Assembly (NCBI GenBank): GCA_050122535.1
Contig: JASFIT010000079.1
Location: forward strand, 1 to 13,747
Reading direction: 5' to 3'
DNA length: 13,747 nt
DNA from: JASFEQ01 sp050122535
GTDB lineage: Bacteria; Desulfobacterota; DSM-4660; Desulfatiglandales; HGW-15
Shown here: positions 8,401 through 13,707 of the stretch, one piece after another
Layout of the letters: every line of letters begins with the position of its first letter
How positions within the stretch are numbered: the stretch's first letter is position 1
Notes under the pieces: model-generated
Database searches by the model: none
Seen by the model: only the letters and a program-made list of their open reading frames with translations
Told to the model about the DNA's origin: nothing
Position numbers and translations under genes: made by a program

Positions 8401-9516
8401 AAGGACAGACTCATCACAACTCTCTGTTTTGTCCAGCAGCATGGTGTCCCTGATCGTGGGGCTGACACCGGGGGCATCCAAAACGAGACACTCTATTCCC
8501 TTTATCCCCTTTTCTTGGATCATCTTAAGCATTTCAGGGGTGAGAGCCGTATTCCCCGTAATCAATACCTCGCCTGTGGCGGGATCGACCAAATCCTCGG
8601 CTATGACCCGTGCTTCCAAGTCCTCCAGGTGGATGGGGATTTGTTTTATGCGAGCCGATACAAGCTCCTTGTGAACCCTTTTTGTGTATTTTTCACCCGC
8701 CTTGGCCAAGACCTTCCGCGACTTTGCAACCTTGATATCTTTGGTGATTCTGGTCTGATATAGGTTTTCTATCTTTGCTGGGCGAAAGCATCCCTTTTTG
8801 CTGATGACAATCTTTTCAGTCTCATAGAATTGGGACAAGATTTCTTTAGCGGAATAACCGAGGGCCTTCAGGAATGTGGTGGAGGGAAATTTCCGTCTCC
8901 GATCAATACGAACAAACAAGATGTCCTTCGGGTCAAACTCAAAATCCAGCCACGAACCCCTTAGGGGTATGATACGGGCTGAATAGAGGAGCTTACCGCT
9001 GGCGTGGGTCTTCCCCCGATCATGGTCAAAAAAGACACCCGGGGACCTGTGAAGCTGGCTGACGATGACTCTCTCGGTGCCGTTAATGATAAAGGTCCCT
9101 CTTCCTGTCATCATGGGAATAGTCCCAAAATAGATTTCCTGCTCCTTGATGTCTCTGATACTTTTTGTGCCGTCATCCCCATCCGTATCAAAAACAAGTA
9201 AACGCACGGTCAACTTTAGAGGGGCCTCGTAAGTCATGCCTTTATTGAGACACTCCTCTTCGCTGTACTTAATATCTTCGAAGGCGTACCTGACAAATTC
9301 CAGTGAAGAGGTATTACTGAAATCGCGGATGGGAAAAACACTCCTAAATGCCCCTTGGAGCCCAAACGCTTGGCGCTCCTCAGCGGCCACATCTTTCTGC
9401 AAAAACCGCTCATAGGACCTTTTCTGCATTTCGATCAGATTTGGGATCTCGATGATCTTGTCGATCTTCCCGAAATTTCTTCTGATGCGGCGTCCAACAT
9501 CGTCTTTTGCTTTCAT
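5407..9516 (-). CDS. rpoB: DNA-directed RNA polymerase subunit beta
   Basis: RpoB forms half of the polymerase cleft and the rifampicin pocket. At 1369 residues it is the usual length for the Gram-negative type. The N-terminus has the family motif [20 protein letters not shown] (21-40). The rifampicin region at about 515-543 includes [20 protein letters not shown] and keeps Asp524, His534, Arg537 and Ser539, which correspond to E. coli Asp516, His526, Arg529 and Ser531; the protein should therefore bind rifampicin. [20 protein letters not shown] (561-580) and [15 protein letters not shown] in the C-terminal third mark the active-site side. A charged, coiled-coil-like insertion ([20 protein letters not shown] onward) matches the second lineage insertion. 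The ATG at 9514-9516 has AAGGAG six bases upstream. It lies between rplL and rpoC. Confidence 0.99.
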   Translation of the reverse strand: [1369 protein letters not shown]

Positions 9517-9551
9517 CTGATCTCCTTATTTTAGATGATAATATTTAGGCA

Positions 9552-9567
9552 CAGAGCATATGCCCTG
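9552..9567. repeat. 16-base near-perfect palindrome in the rplL-rpoB spacer
   Basis: CAGAGCATATGCCCTG is symmetric about its centre except for one G/T pair that would form a wobble in RNA. It lies 36 bases upstream of the rpoB start. As DNA it resembles a dimeric-repressor operator; as RNA it would have no loop and would need to open at its centre. The nearby TATTAT lacks a -35 at the right distance, so I cannot pair the palindrome with a promoter. Chance is a real possibility. Confidence 0.35.
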
Positions 9568-9625
9568 GGCACAAGTCAAACCTCTCCATCCTTAAGCCCT
9601 GCGCCCCAAGTCTTAAGCCACTCTT

Positions 9626-10015
9626 TTATTTGATCTCAGCGGTCGCACCCGCCTCTTCAAGTTGACCTTTGAGATTTTCTGCCTCGTCCTTTGAGACACC
9701 TTCTTTGACCACGCCAGGTACACCATCCACCAAGGCCTTGGCTTCCTTGAGACCAAGGCCCGTTATGGCTCGAACAACTTTGATAACTTGAATTTTCTTG
9801 TCACCAATGGCAGAAAGAATAACATCAAACTCCGTCTTTTCAGGGGCCGCTTCCGCAGCCTGTCCGGCCGGCGCCCCGCCAGGTGCAATTGCCACAGGAG
9901 CTGCCGCAGTAACACCAAACTTTTCTTCAAGCTCTTTCACAAAATCTGAGAGTTCGAGCACGGTCATGTTGGATATATATTCAATTACATCCTCTTTACT
10001 AATATTGGCTGCCAT
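9626..10015 (-). CDS. rplL: 50S ribosomal protein L7/L12
   Basis: L7/L12 is the mobile stalk protein that recruits and stimulates translational GTPases. It binds as dimers to the C-terminal helix of L10. The 129-residue protein has the N-terminal dimer helices (about 1-35), an alanine/proline/glycine-rich hinge (about 37-60), and the globular domain beginning EKTEFDVILSAIGDKKIQVI, with the factor-binding helix GLGLKEAKALVDGVP. The ATG has AAGGAGG upstream at a rather long spacing of about 11 bases. It follows rplJ by 43 bases, the order that lets L10 control both genes. The product is needed in several copies per ribosome, so the strong Shine-Dalgarno sequence is expected. Confidence 0.98.
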   Translation of the reverse strand: MAANISKEDVIEYISNMTVLELSDFVKELEEKFGVTAAAPVAIAPGGAPAGQAAEAAPEKTEFDVILSAIGDKKIQVIKVVRAITGLGLKEAKALVDGVPGVVKEGVSKDEAENLKGQLEEAGATAEIK

Positions 10016-10058
10016 ATCTCTCTTAAAACCTCCTTAGAATCTTATTTCCTTCGATGAA

Positions 10059-10595
10059 TTAATCTTCTTCGGCCTTTCCATCATCTTTTCCGGTTTCAAT
10101 CGCCTTTAGGACATTGAGCAAATTGACGAGGAGACCATTCAAGACCCTCACAAGAGAGGTGGGAACCTCCTGCATGGCTGACAAGACCTGGGAGAGGAGC
10201 TCGTCTCGGCCTGGCAACTCTGCCAGTCTCTTGATGGCGTCCAAATCCATGATTTTGCCAGACATCTGTCCTACTTTTATGTCCAGCTTCTCATGATCCT
10301 TGCTGAAATCCACAAGGACTTTGGCTGGGGCTACGATATCATCGTAGGTGATGGCAAGGCCGCACGGTCCTTCAAAGTGCTCTTTCAGGGATTCGGTCTC
10401 CGTATCCTTGCAGGCCAGCTTCATAAGCCGGTTCTTGACCACTTGGAATTCGTTCCCCATATCCTTGAGCTCCTTCCTGAGCTTATTGATGGCCTCCACA
10501 CGAAGACCCTGATAGTCCACCAGAAAGGTCGCCTTTGCCCTTTGTAGCCGATTCTTCATTTCGGCTACAAAAATCTCTTTTTCTTTTCTTTCCAA
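10059..10595 (-). CDS. rplJ: 50S ribosomal protein L10
   Basis: L10 anchors the L7/L12 stalk to 23S rRNA. The 178-residue protein has the family pattern AKATFLVDYQGLRVEAINKL near residues 20-39, then FQVVKNRLMKLA, and ends in a leucine-rich helix (VRVLNGLLVNLLNVLKAIE) that binds L7/L12 dimers. The start is TTG at 10593-10595: the frame is closed upstream by TAA with no ATG or GTG in between, and GAGGGGGTGA lies seven bases upstream. Beginning at Met13 would remove the conserved first helix. The gene is preceded by an L10 leader RNA, so L10 (with L7/L12) very probably represses its own translation. A rare start codon and a ribosome binding site that can be hidden both fit tight translational control. 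Confidence 0.97.
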   Translation of the reverse strand: MERKEKEIFVAEMKNRLQRAKATFLVDYQGLRVEAINKLRKELKDMGNEFQVVKNRLMKLACKDTETESLKEHFEGPCGLAITYDDIVAPAKVLVDFSKDHEKLDIKVGQMSGKIMDLDAIKRLAELPGRDELLSQVLSAMQEVPTSLVRVLNGLLVNLLNVLKAIETGKDDGKAEED

Positions 10596-10603
10596 AAACC
10601 AAT

Positions 10604-10650
10604 CACCCCCTCTCTGACAAAGAAAGTATTAGGCGCCAAAGTCAGGGGTG
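10604..10650 (-). promoter_or_regulatory. Hairpin that can hide the rplJ ribosome binding site
   Basis: In the transcript, CACCCCTGAC (10641-10650) is complementary to GTCA plus GGGGTG within 10604-10618, giving ten pairs interrupted by a five-base bulge. The 3' arm contains almost all of the rplJ Shine-Dalgarno sequence, GAGGGGGTGA. A competing stem, AGGCACC with GGCGCCT, uses part of the 5' arm and would free the ribosome binding site. This gives a plausible two-state switch directly downstream of the L10 leader. Pairing was worked out by eye; free energies were not calculated. Confidence 0.55.
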
Positions 10651-10677
10651 CCTCCTCACAGAACAACCATCATGGAT

Positions 10678-10770
10678 AGTCTCGGTAGGCCCGAAAAATC
10701 GTTTAAGCCCTATGCGACTTTGATCCTTTTCCAGGGCTCCCAGTCGTTAAGGCACCCACTGTCTTTGACT
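10678..10770 (-). promoter_or_regulatory. L10 leader (autoregulatory ribosomal leader RNA)
   Basis: The transcript upstream of rplJ contains AGTCAAAGACAGTGGGTGCC (10751-10770) and CCTACCGAGACT (10678-10689). AGTC pairs with GACT, and GTGGG pairs with CCTAC (one G-U). Between these two stems lie AAAGACA on one side and CGA on the other, giving the GA-rich kink of known L10 leaders, where the L10-L7/L12 complex binds mRNA as it binds 23S rRNA. Inside are CGACT/AGTCG (10742-10746 with 10715-10719) and AGCCCT/AGGGCT (10733-10738 with 10706-10711). These two pairs interleave, so they are either alternatives or a pseudoknot. The link to rplJ is positional and fits the known family. Confidence 0.85.
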
Positions 10771-10916
10771 TTTATTAGAGCTATGTTGCAGAGGTTTTCT
10801 CTTTTTCCGCCTTCTAAGCTCCTTTAACCATAGACAAAAATTTGGAATTGTCGCCCTATAAGTGCATCTGGCATAATCAGACAGGTCCTGGATGCCTAAG
10901 GATAAAAACCCACTTA
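10771..10916 (-). other. Upstream half of the rplA-rplJ spacer
   Basis: This 146-base stretch between the rplA stop and the L10 leader holds no credible gene. Directly after the rplA stop, TAAGTG and, 15 bases later, GCATC can pair with the continuous GATGCACTTA further down, giving a bulged stem. I see no convincing -35/-10 pair and no hairpin followed by a T run. The leader RNA is therefore probably carried on read-through transcripts from rplK-rplA, possibly after processing in this stretch. Confidence 0.4.
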
Positions 10917-11621
10917 CTAGCTGACTAATTCTTTCACATGTGCTGGATCCACCTTAATACCAGGACCCATAGTCGTAGAAATGGCTATGCTTCTTAGATA
11001 GGTGCCCTTACTCGCAGGAGGTTTTAGTCTAAGGATTGTGTCCATGAAAGCAGTGATATTTACCAAGAGCTTATCCGAACCAAATGAAACCTTACCCATA
11101 GGCGCATGAACGATCCCCGCCTTTTCCACCTTAAAATCGATCTTTCCCATCTTGACCTCTTTGACGGCCTTGGCCACATCGAAAGTCACAGTTCCGAGCT
11201 TTGCATTGGGCATCATACCCCTTGGTCCCAAAATACGTCCCAATTTACTCACAGAACTCATCATGTCGGGTGTGGCAATGGCCTTGTCAAACTCAAGCCA
11301 GCCTTTCTGGATTTTCTCCACATACTCATCTGACCCAGCATAGTCCGCCCCCGCTTCAAGGGCTTCCTTTTCTTTTTCGCCTTTGGCAAAGACCAAAACG
11401 CACACCTCTTTCCCTACCCCGTTAGGCAAAACAACGCTGCCCCTCACCATTTGATCAGCATGCCTCGGGTCAACGCCCAGCCGAACGGCGATGTCAACGG
11501 TCTCATCCACCTTTGTATAGGTACCATCTAGGGCAAGCTGGACAGCCTCCTGAAAACTGTATTTCTTGAGTCTATCTACTTTTTCGGCACTCTCTCTGTA
11601 TTTCTTTCCTCTTCTACTCAT
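10917..11621 (-). CDS. rplA: 50S ribosomal protein L1
   Basis: L1 binds 23S rRNA at the mobile L1 stalk and helps move deacylated tRNA out of the E site; in many bacteria it also represses its own operon. The 234-residue protein starts MSRRGKKYRESAEKVDRLKK. It has the core motifs TVDIAVRLGVDPRHADQMVR, GRILGPRGMMPNAKLGTVT and FKVEKAGIVHAPMGKVSF, and ends in GTYLRSIAISTTMGPGIKVD. The open frame reaches three codons upstream to a TTG, but the ATG at 11619-11621 is better: AAAGGA lies nine bases upstream and the N-terminus fits the family. It follows rplK after 21 bases. The 321 bases downstream hold the rplJ leader. Confidence 0.98.
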   Translation of the reverse strand: MSRRGKKYRESAEKVDRLKKYSFQEAVQLALDGTYTKVDETVDIAVRLGVDPRHADQMVRGSVVLPNGVGKEVCVLVFAKGEKEKEALEAGADYAGSDEYVEKIQKGWLEFDKAIATPDMMSSVSKLGRILGPRGMMPNAKLGTVTFDVAKAVKEVKMGKIDFKVEKAGIVHAPMGKVSFGSDKLLVNITAFMDTILRLKPPASKGTYLRSIAISTTMGPGIKVDPAHVKELVS

Positions 11622-11642
11622 GATCAGCAATCCTTTGGGCTC

Positions 11643-12068
11643 TTATGCAGTTACCGTAATCCCCATGCTTCTAGCTGTACCTTCAATGATTTTTACAGCA
11701 CTCTCCAGGTCATGGGCATTCAAGTCCTCGAATTTGAGCTTTGCGATCTCTTCCACCTGTTTTCGCGTCACTTCTCCAACCTTTTCCTGGTTCGGCTCAC
11801 CAGAACCTTTGGCTATTTTTGCCGCCTGCTTTAAGAGCACAGAGGCTGGTGGCGTTTTGGTAATGAATGAAAATGATCTGTCAGCGTAAATCGTTATGAC
11901 GACAGGTATAATCGTTCCCATCTGATCCTGGGTCCTGGCGTTGAATGCCTTGCAAAATTCAGCGATATTTACGCCATGTTGCCCCAGCGCCGGACCAATG
12001 GGAGGCGACGGATTTGCCTGGCCTCCATTGACTTGGAGCTTGATAGTGCCGATAACCTTTTTTGCCAT
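11643..12068 (-). CDS. rplK: 50S ribosomal protein L11
   Basis: L11 binds the GTPase-associated region of 23S rRNA, takes part in factor-dependent GTP hydrolysis and is required for RelA activation on stalled ribosomes. The 141-residue protein starts MAKKVIGTIKLQVNGGQANP, includes the PPIGPALGQHGVNIAEFCKA segment (the proline-rich thiostrepton-site region), and ends in GTARSMGITVTA. The start chosen is the ATG at 12066-12068, with AGAGG six bases upstream; a GTG one codon earlier would be too close to the ribosome binding site. It lies 12 bases after nusG and 21 bases before rplA, so the three are tightly coupled. Confidence 0.98.
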   Translation of the reverse strand: MAKKVIGTIKLQVNGGQANPSPPIGPALGQHGVNIAEFCKAFNARTQDQMGTIIPVVITIYADRSFSFITKTPPASVLLKQAAKIAKGSGEPNQEKVGEVTRKQVEEIAKLKFEDLNAHDLESAVKIIEGTARSMGITVTA

Positions 12069-12080
12069 CACGAACCTCTT

Positions 12081-12611
12081 CTAAATCTTATGAACCTGTA
12101 TGAAATCCAGTTCAACCGGAGTTGGACGCCCGAAAATGGTGATTAGAACCCTCAGTTTCTCCTTGTCCGGCTTCACCTCTTCAACAACGCCTTGAAAATT
12201 ATTAAAAGGGCCATCAATAACCCTAACCTCATCACCTTCATCAAATTGATATTTTGGTTTAGGTTTACTAATCCCCGCTTCCATCTGTTGAATGATTCTC
12301 TCAGCCTCCTCATCAGGAATCGGGGCGGGTTTCGTGCTTCCTCCCACAAATCCTGTCACCTTGGCCGTATTTCTTACCGTGTGCCAGGTCTCATCATTCA
12401 AATCCATTTGAACCATGATGTATCCGGGATAGAACTTTCTGGAAGAGGTCTTTTTACGGCCCCGTTTTAGCTCAATTACCTGTTCTACTGGGACAAGGAC
12501 CATGCCAAAATACGCCTCCTGCCCCAGCTTCTTGATCCGTTCTTCAAGGTTTGTCTTCACCTTATGCTCAAATCCCGAGTAGGTATGGACTATGTACCAC
12601 TTCAATGCCAA
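12081..12611 (-). CDS. nusG: Transcription termination/antitermination factor NusG
   Basis: NusG binds RNA polymerase through its N-terminal domain, suppresses pausing, and links polymerase to Rho or to ribosomal protein S10 through its C-terminal domain. The 176-residue protein shows the NGN domain (WYIVHTYSGFEHKVKTNLEE, then KFYPGYIMVQMDLNDETWH, GFVGGSTKPAPI) and a KOW domain from about residue 124 (DEGDEVRVIDGPFNNFQGVV). It lacks extra inserted domains. The start appears to be TTG at 12609-12611, giving MALKWY as in other NusG proteins, with an AAAGGGGA ribosome binding site about six bases upstream. No in-frame ATG exists near the N-terminus. It follows secE after 41 bases, the usual order. 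Confidence 0.97.
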   Translation of the reverse strand: MALKWYIVHTYSGFEHKVKTNLEERIKKLGQEAYFGMVLVPVEQVIELKRGRKKTSSRKFYPGYIMVQMDLNDETWHTVRNTAKVTGFVGGSTKPAPIPDEEAERIIQQMEAGISKPKPKYQFDEGDEVRVIDGPFNNFQGVVEEVKPDKEKLRVLITIFGRPTPVELDFIQVHKI

Positions 12612-12652
12612 ATCTTTCCCCTTTGAACCTTATCTAGACGGATTGCAGTTAC

Positions 12653-13042
12653 TTAACCCACAAGATTCTTTATAATCTTGATCAGCCCAAAATCAATGAT
12701 TCCAAGAAAAAATGAGACCACGATGACGAGGAATATCACCATGGCAGTTGATGCAAGCAATTCCTTACGCGTAGGCCATTTTACCTTTTTGAGTTCCGTC
12801 TTGGATTCTCGCAAAAACTGGCTAGCTACACCGAAGTATCTGAGGACGGAACCCCTCTCTTTTGCCCTCTTTTCAGATTCCCTCTTTTGAATGGCTTGAT
12901 AGGGCTTTGGCTTGGATTCCTGTCTTGCTGGAATTGATTCTGCATCCGATTTCGAGACAGTACTGGGTTTCGGTGGGGCTTGAGTCTTCTTTCGGGCTCC
13001 CCTTTTCTTCTTCTTCTTGCTACGCTTCTTCATATTTCCCAA
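12653..13042 (-). CDS. secE: Preprotein translocase subunit SecE with a basic N-terminal tail
   Basis: SecE clamps SecY in the inner-membrane Sec translocon. The conserved part is the last 55 residues or so: an amphipathic helix FLRESKTELKKVKWPTRKEL followed by one membrane segment, ASTAMVIFLVIVVSFFLGII. Before it lies a low-complexity, lysine-rich tail of about 65 residues, beginning KKRSKKKKKRGARKK, with no predicted membrane span. E. coli SecE reaches a similar length with two extra membrane helices instead. The start is uncertain. TTG at 13040-13042 has AGGA five bases upstream; ATG at 13031-13033 (three codons shorter) has that site 14 bases upstream. I favour TTG. The gene sits between tRNA-Trp and nusG, its usual neighbour. 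Confidence 0.93.
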   Translation of the reverse strand: MGNMKKRSKKKKKRGARKKTQAPPKPSTVSKSDAESIPARQESKPKPYQAIQKRESEKRAKERGSVLRYFGVASQFLRESKTELKKVKWPTRKELLASTAMVIFLVIVVSFFLGIIDFGLIKIIKNLVG

Positions 13043-13185
13043 AATCTTCCTGTTTCAAACGCCAATGGCGTACTGCCCTTTCCCCCTGAGCCACCGATTG
13101 GCCATACAACCTTTCACATGGAGCCCTTCGGGTAAACCCTTGGTCTCAAAATCATTACCCGTCTTCGCCTACGGCTACGACGTGG
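13043..13185. other. Non-coding spacer upstream of secE
   Basis: No gene is supported here. A short hairpin, ACGCC/GGCGT with a three-base loop (13059-13071), lies just upstream of the secE ribosome binding site, and CTTCGCCTACGGCTACG (13163-13179) resembles the GC-rich words of the adjacent inverted repeat. I see no good promoter pair, so secE is probably reached by transcription through tRNA-Trp or from a promoter I cannot recognise. Confidence 0.35.
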
Positions 13186-13282
13186 TTATCCGCCTTGGTT
13201 GGGGCGACATCACGCCGAAGCATGCTTGCAACTTGCGCATTCATCCACGGGCAAGCCCGTGATTTTCTGCGAAGGCGGATAA
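13186..13282. repeat. Nested inverted-repeat element between tRNA-Trp and secE
   Basis: Perfect 11-base outer arms, TTATCCGCCTT (13186-13196) and AAGGCGGATAA (13272-13282), enclose two more symmetric pieces: the palindrome AAGCATGCTT (13218-13227) and CACGGGC/GCCCGTG with a two-base loop (13246-13261). The outer arm ends three bases from the tRNA-Trp CCA. The word GGCGAC-N4-CGCCGAAGC (13203-13221) recurs with a two-base shorter gap on the other side of the tRNA. The sequence is GC-rich and has no gene. It looks like a small REP- or MITE-like element, which I cannot name. Confidence 0.55.
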
Positions 13283-13285
13283 AAG

Positions 13286-13362
13286 TGGCAGGCCAGGAGG
13301 GATTCGAACCCCCAACACCCGGATTTGGAGTCCGGTGCTCTAGCCGTTAGAGCTACTGGCCT
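13286..13362 (-). tRNA. trnW: tRNA-Trp (anticodon CCA)
   Basis: The transcript folds into a full cloverleaf: acceptor AGGCCAG with CTGGCCT, D stem GCTC/GAGC, anticodon stem CCGGA/TCCGG with loop CTCCAAA (anticodon CCA, tryptophan), variable loop GTGTT, and T arm GGGGG-TTCGAAT-CCCTC. The discriminator base is G, as required for bacterial tryptophanyl-tRNA synthetase, and the 3' CCA is encoded (13286-13288). The body is 74 bases without CCA. Its place between rpmG and secE is common in proteobacteria. It is probably cut out of a longer rpmG-secE transcript. The anticodon reads UGG only. Confidence 0.97.
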
Positions 13363-13372
13363 GCAAATTCAC

Positions 13373-13445
13373 TCGCCTTCGCGCGGATGCCCTGCGGCTT
13401 GCTGCTGGGAAAAAGCGTAAGGCGACCGCGCCGAAGCCTTGGCGC
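13373..13445. repeat. Inverted repeats between rpmG and tRNA-Trp
   Basis: TCGCCTTCGC (13373-13382) pairs with GCGTAAGGCGA (13415-13425) apart from one bulged base. A second hairpin, GCGCC/GGCGC, spans 13428-13445. The word GGCGAC-N2-CGCCGAAGC (13421-13437) also occurs, with a four-base gap, at 13203-13221 on the far side of the tRNA in the same orientation. The two spacers therefore seem to hold members of one repeat family. No gene or clear terminator is present. Confidence 0.45.
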
Positions 13446-13463
13446 TGACAGCTTCACTGAAAC

Positions 13464-13613
13464 CTATTTCGTTTCCTTATGAAGGGTATGGGTCCTACAA
13501 AATGGACAATACTTCTTAAGAGCCAGTTTGTCCGGAGCCTTCCGTTTATTCTTGGTGGTCGTATAATTCCTGTTCTTGCAACCTTCACAGGCCAGGGTAA
13601 TAATGTCACGCAT
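13464..13613 (-). CDS. rpmG: 50S ribosomal protein L33
   Basis: L33 is a small large-subunit protein located near the E site. The gene encodes 49 residues, MRDIITLACEGCKNRNYTTT at the start and HTLHKETK at the end. Four cysteines are arranged as CEGC (residues 9 and 12) and CPFC (36 and 39), so this is the zinc-binding (C+) form of L33. C+ forms are often paired elsewhere in a genome with a cysteine-free copy induced in zinc limitation, but nothing in this window shows one. The ATG is at 13611-13613, with a modest GGAG about 11 bases upstream. It lies 94 bases after the tuf stop and 101 bases before tRNA-Trp. Confidence 0.96.
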   Translation of the reverse strand: MRDIITLACEGCKNRNYTTTKNKRKAPDKLALKKYCPFCRTHTLHKETK

Positions 13614-13707
13614 ATGAAAAAGTTCTCCATCTGTTAGAAATGTGGCTCAGACCTATTGCCTGCTTGGAAAGGGCCAGTGTAAAGCGACGAACAATCCTTG
13701 GCCTGCT

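Noticed and set aside
9517..9625. A promoter before rpoB (TTGACT and TATTAT are both present)
   Set aside because: The distance between the two hexamers is far too long, and no -35 lies at 16-18 bases from TATTAT.
13017..13262. An 81-codon plus-strand reading frame across the secE start and spacer
   Set aside because: It covers the inverted-repeat element and the antisense of the lysine-rich secE tail, and has no ribosome binding site or recognisable motif.
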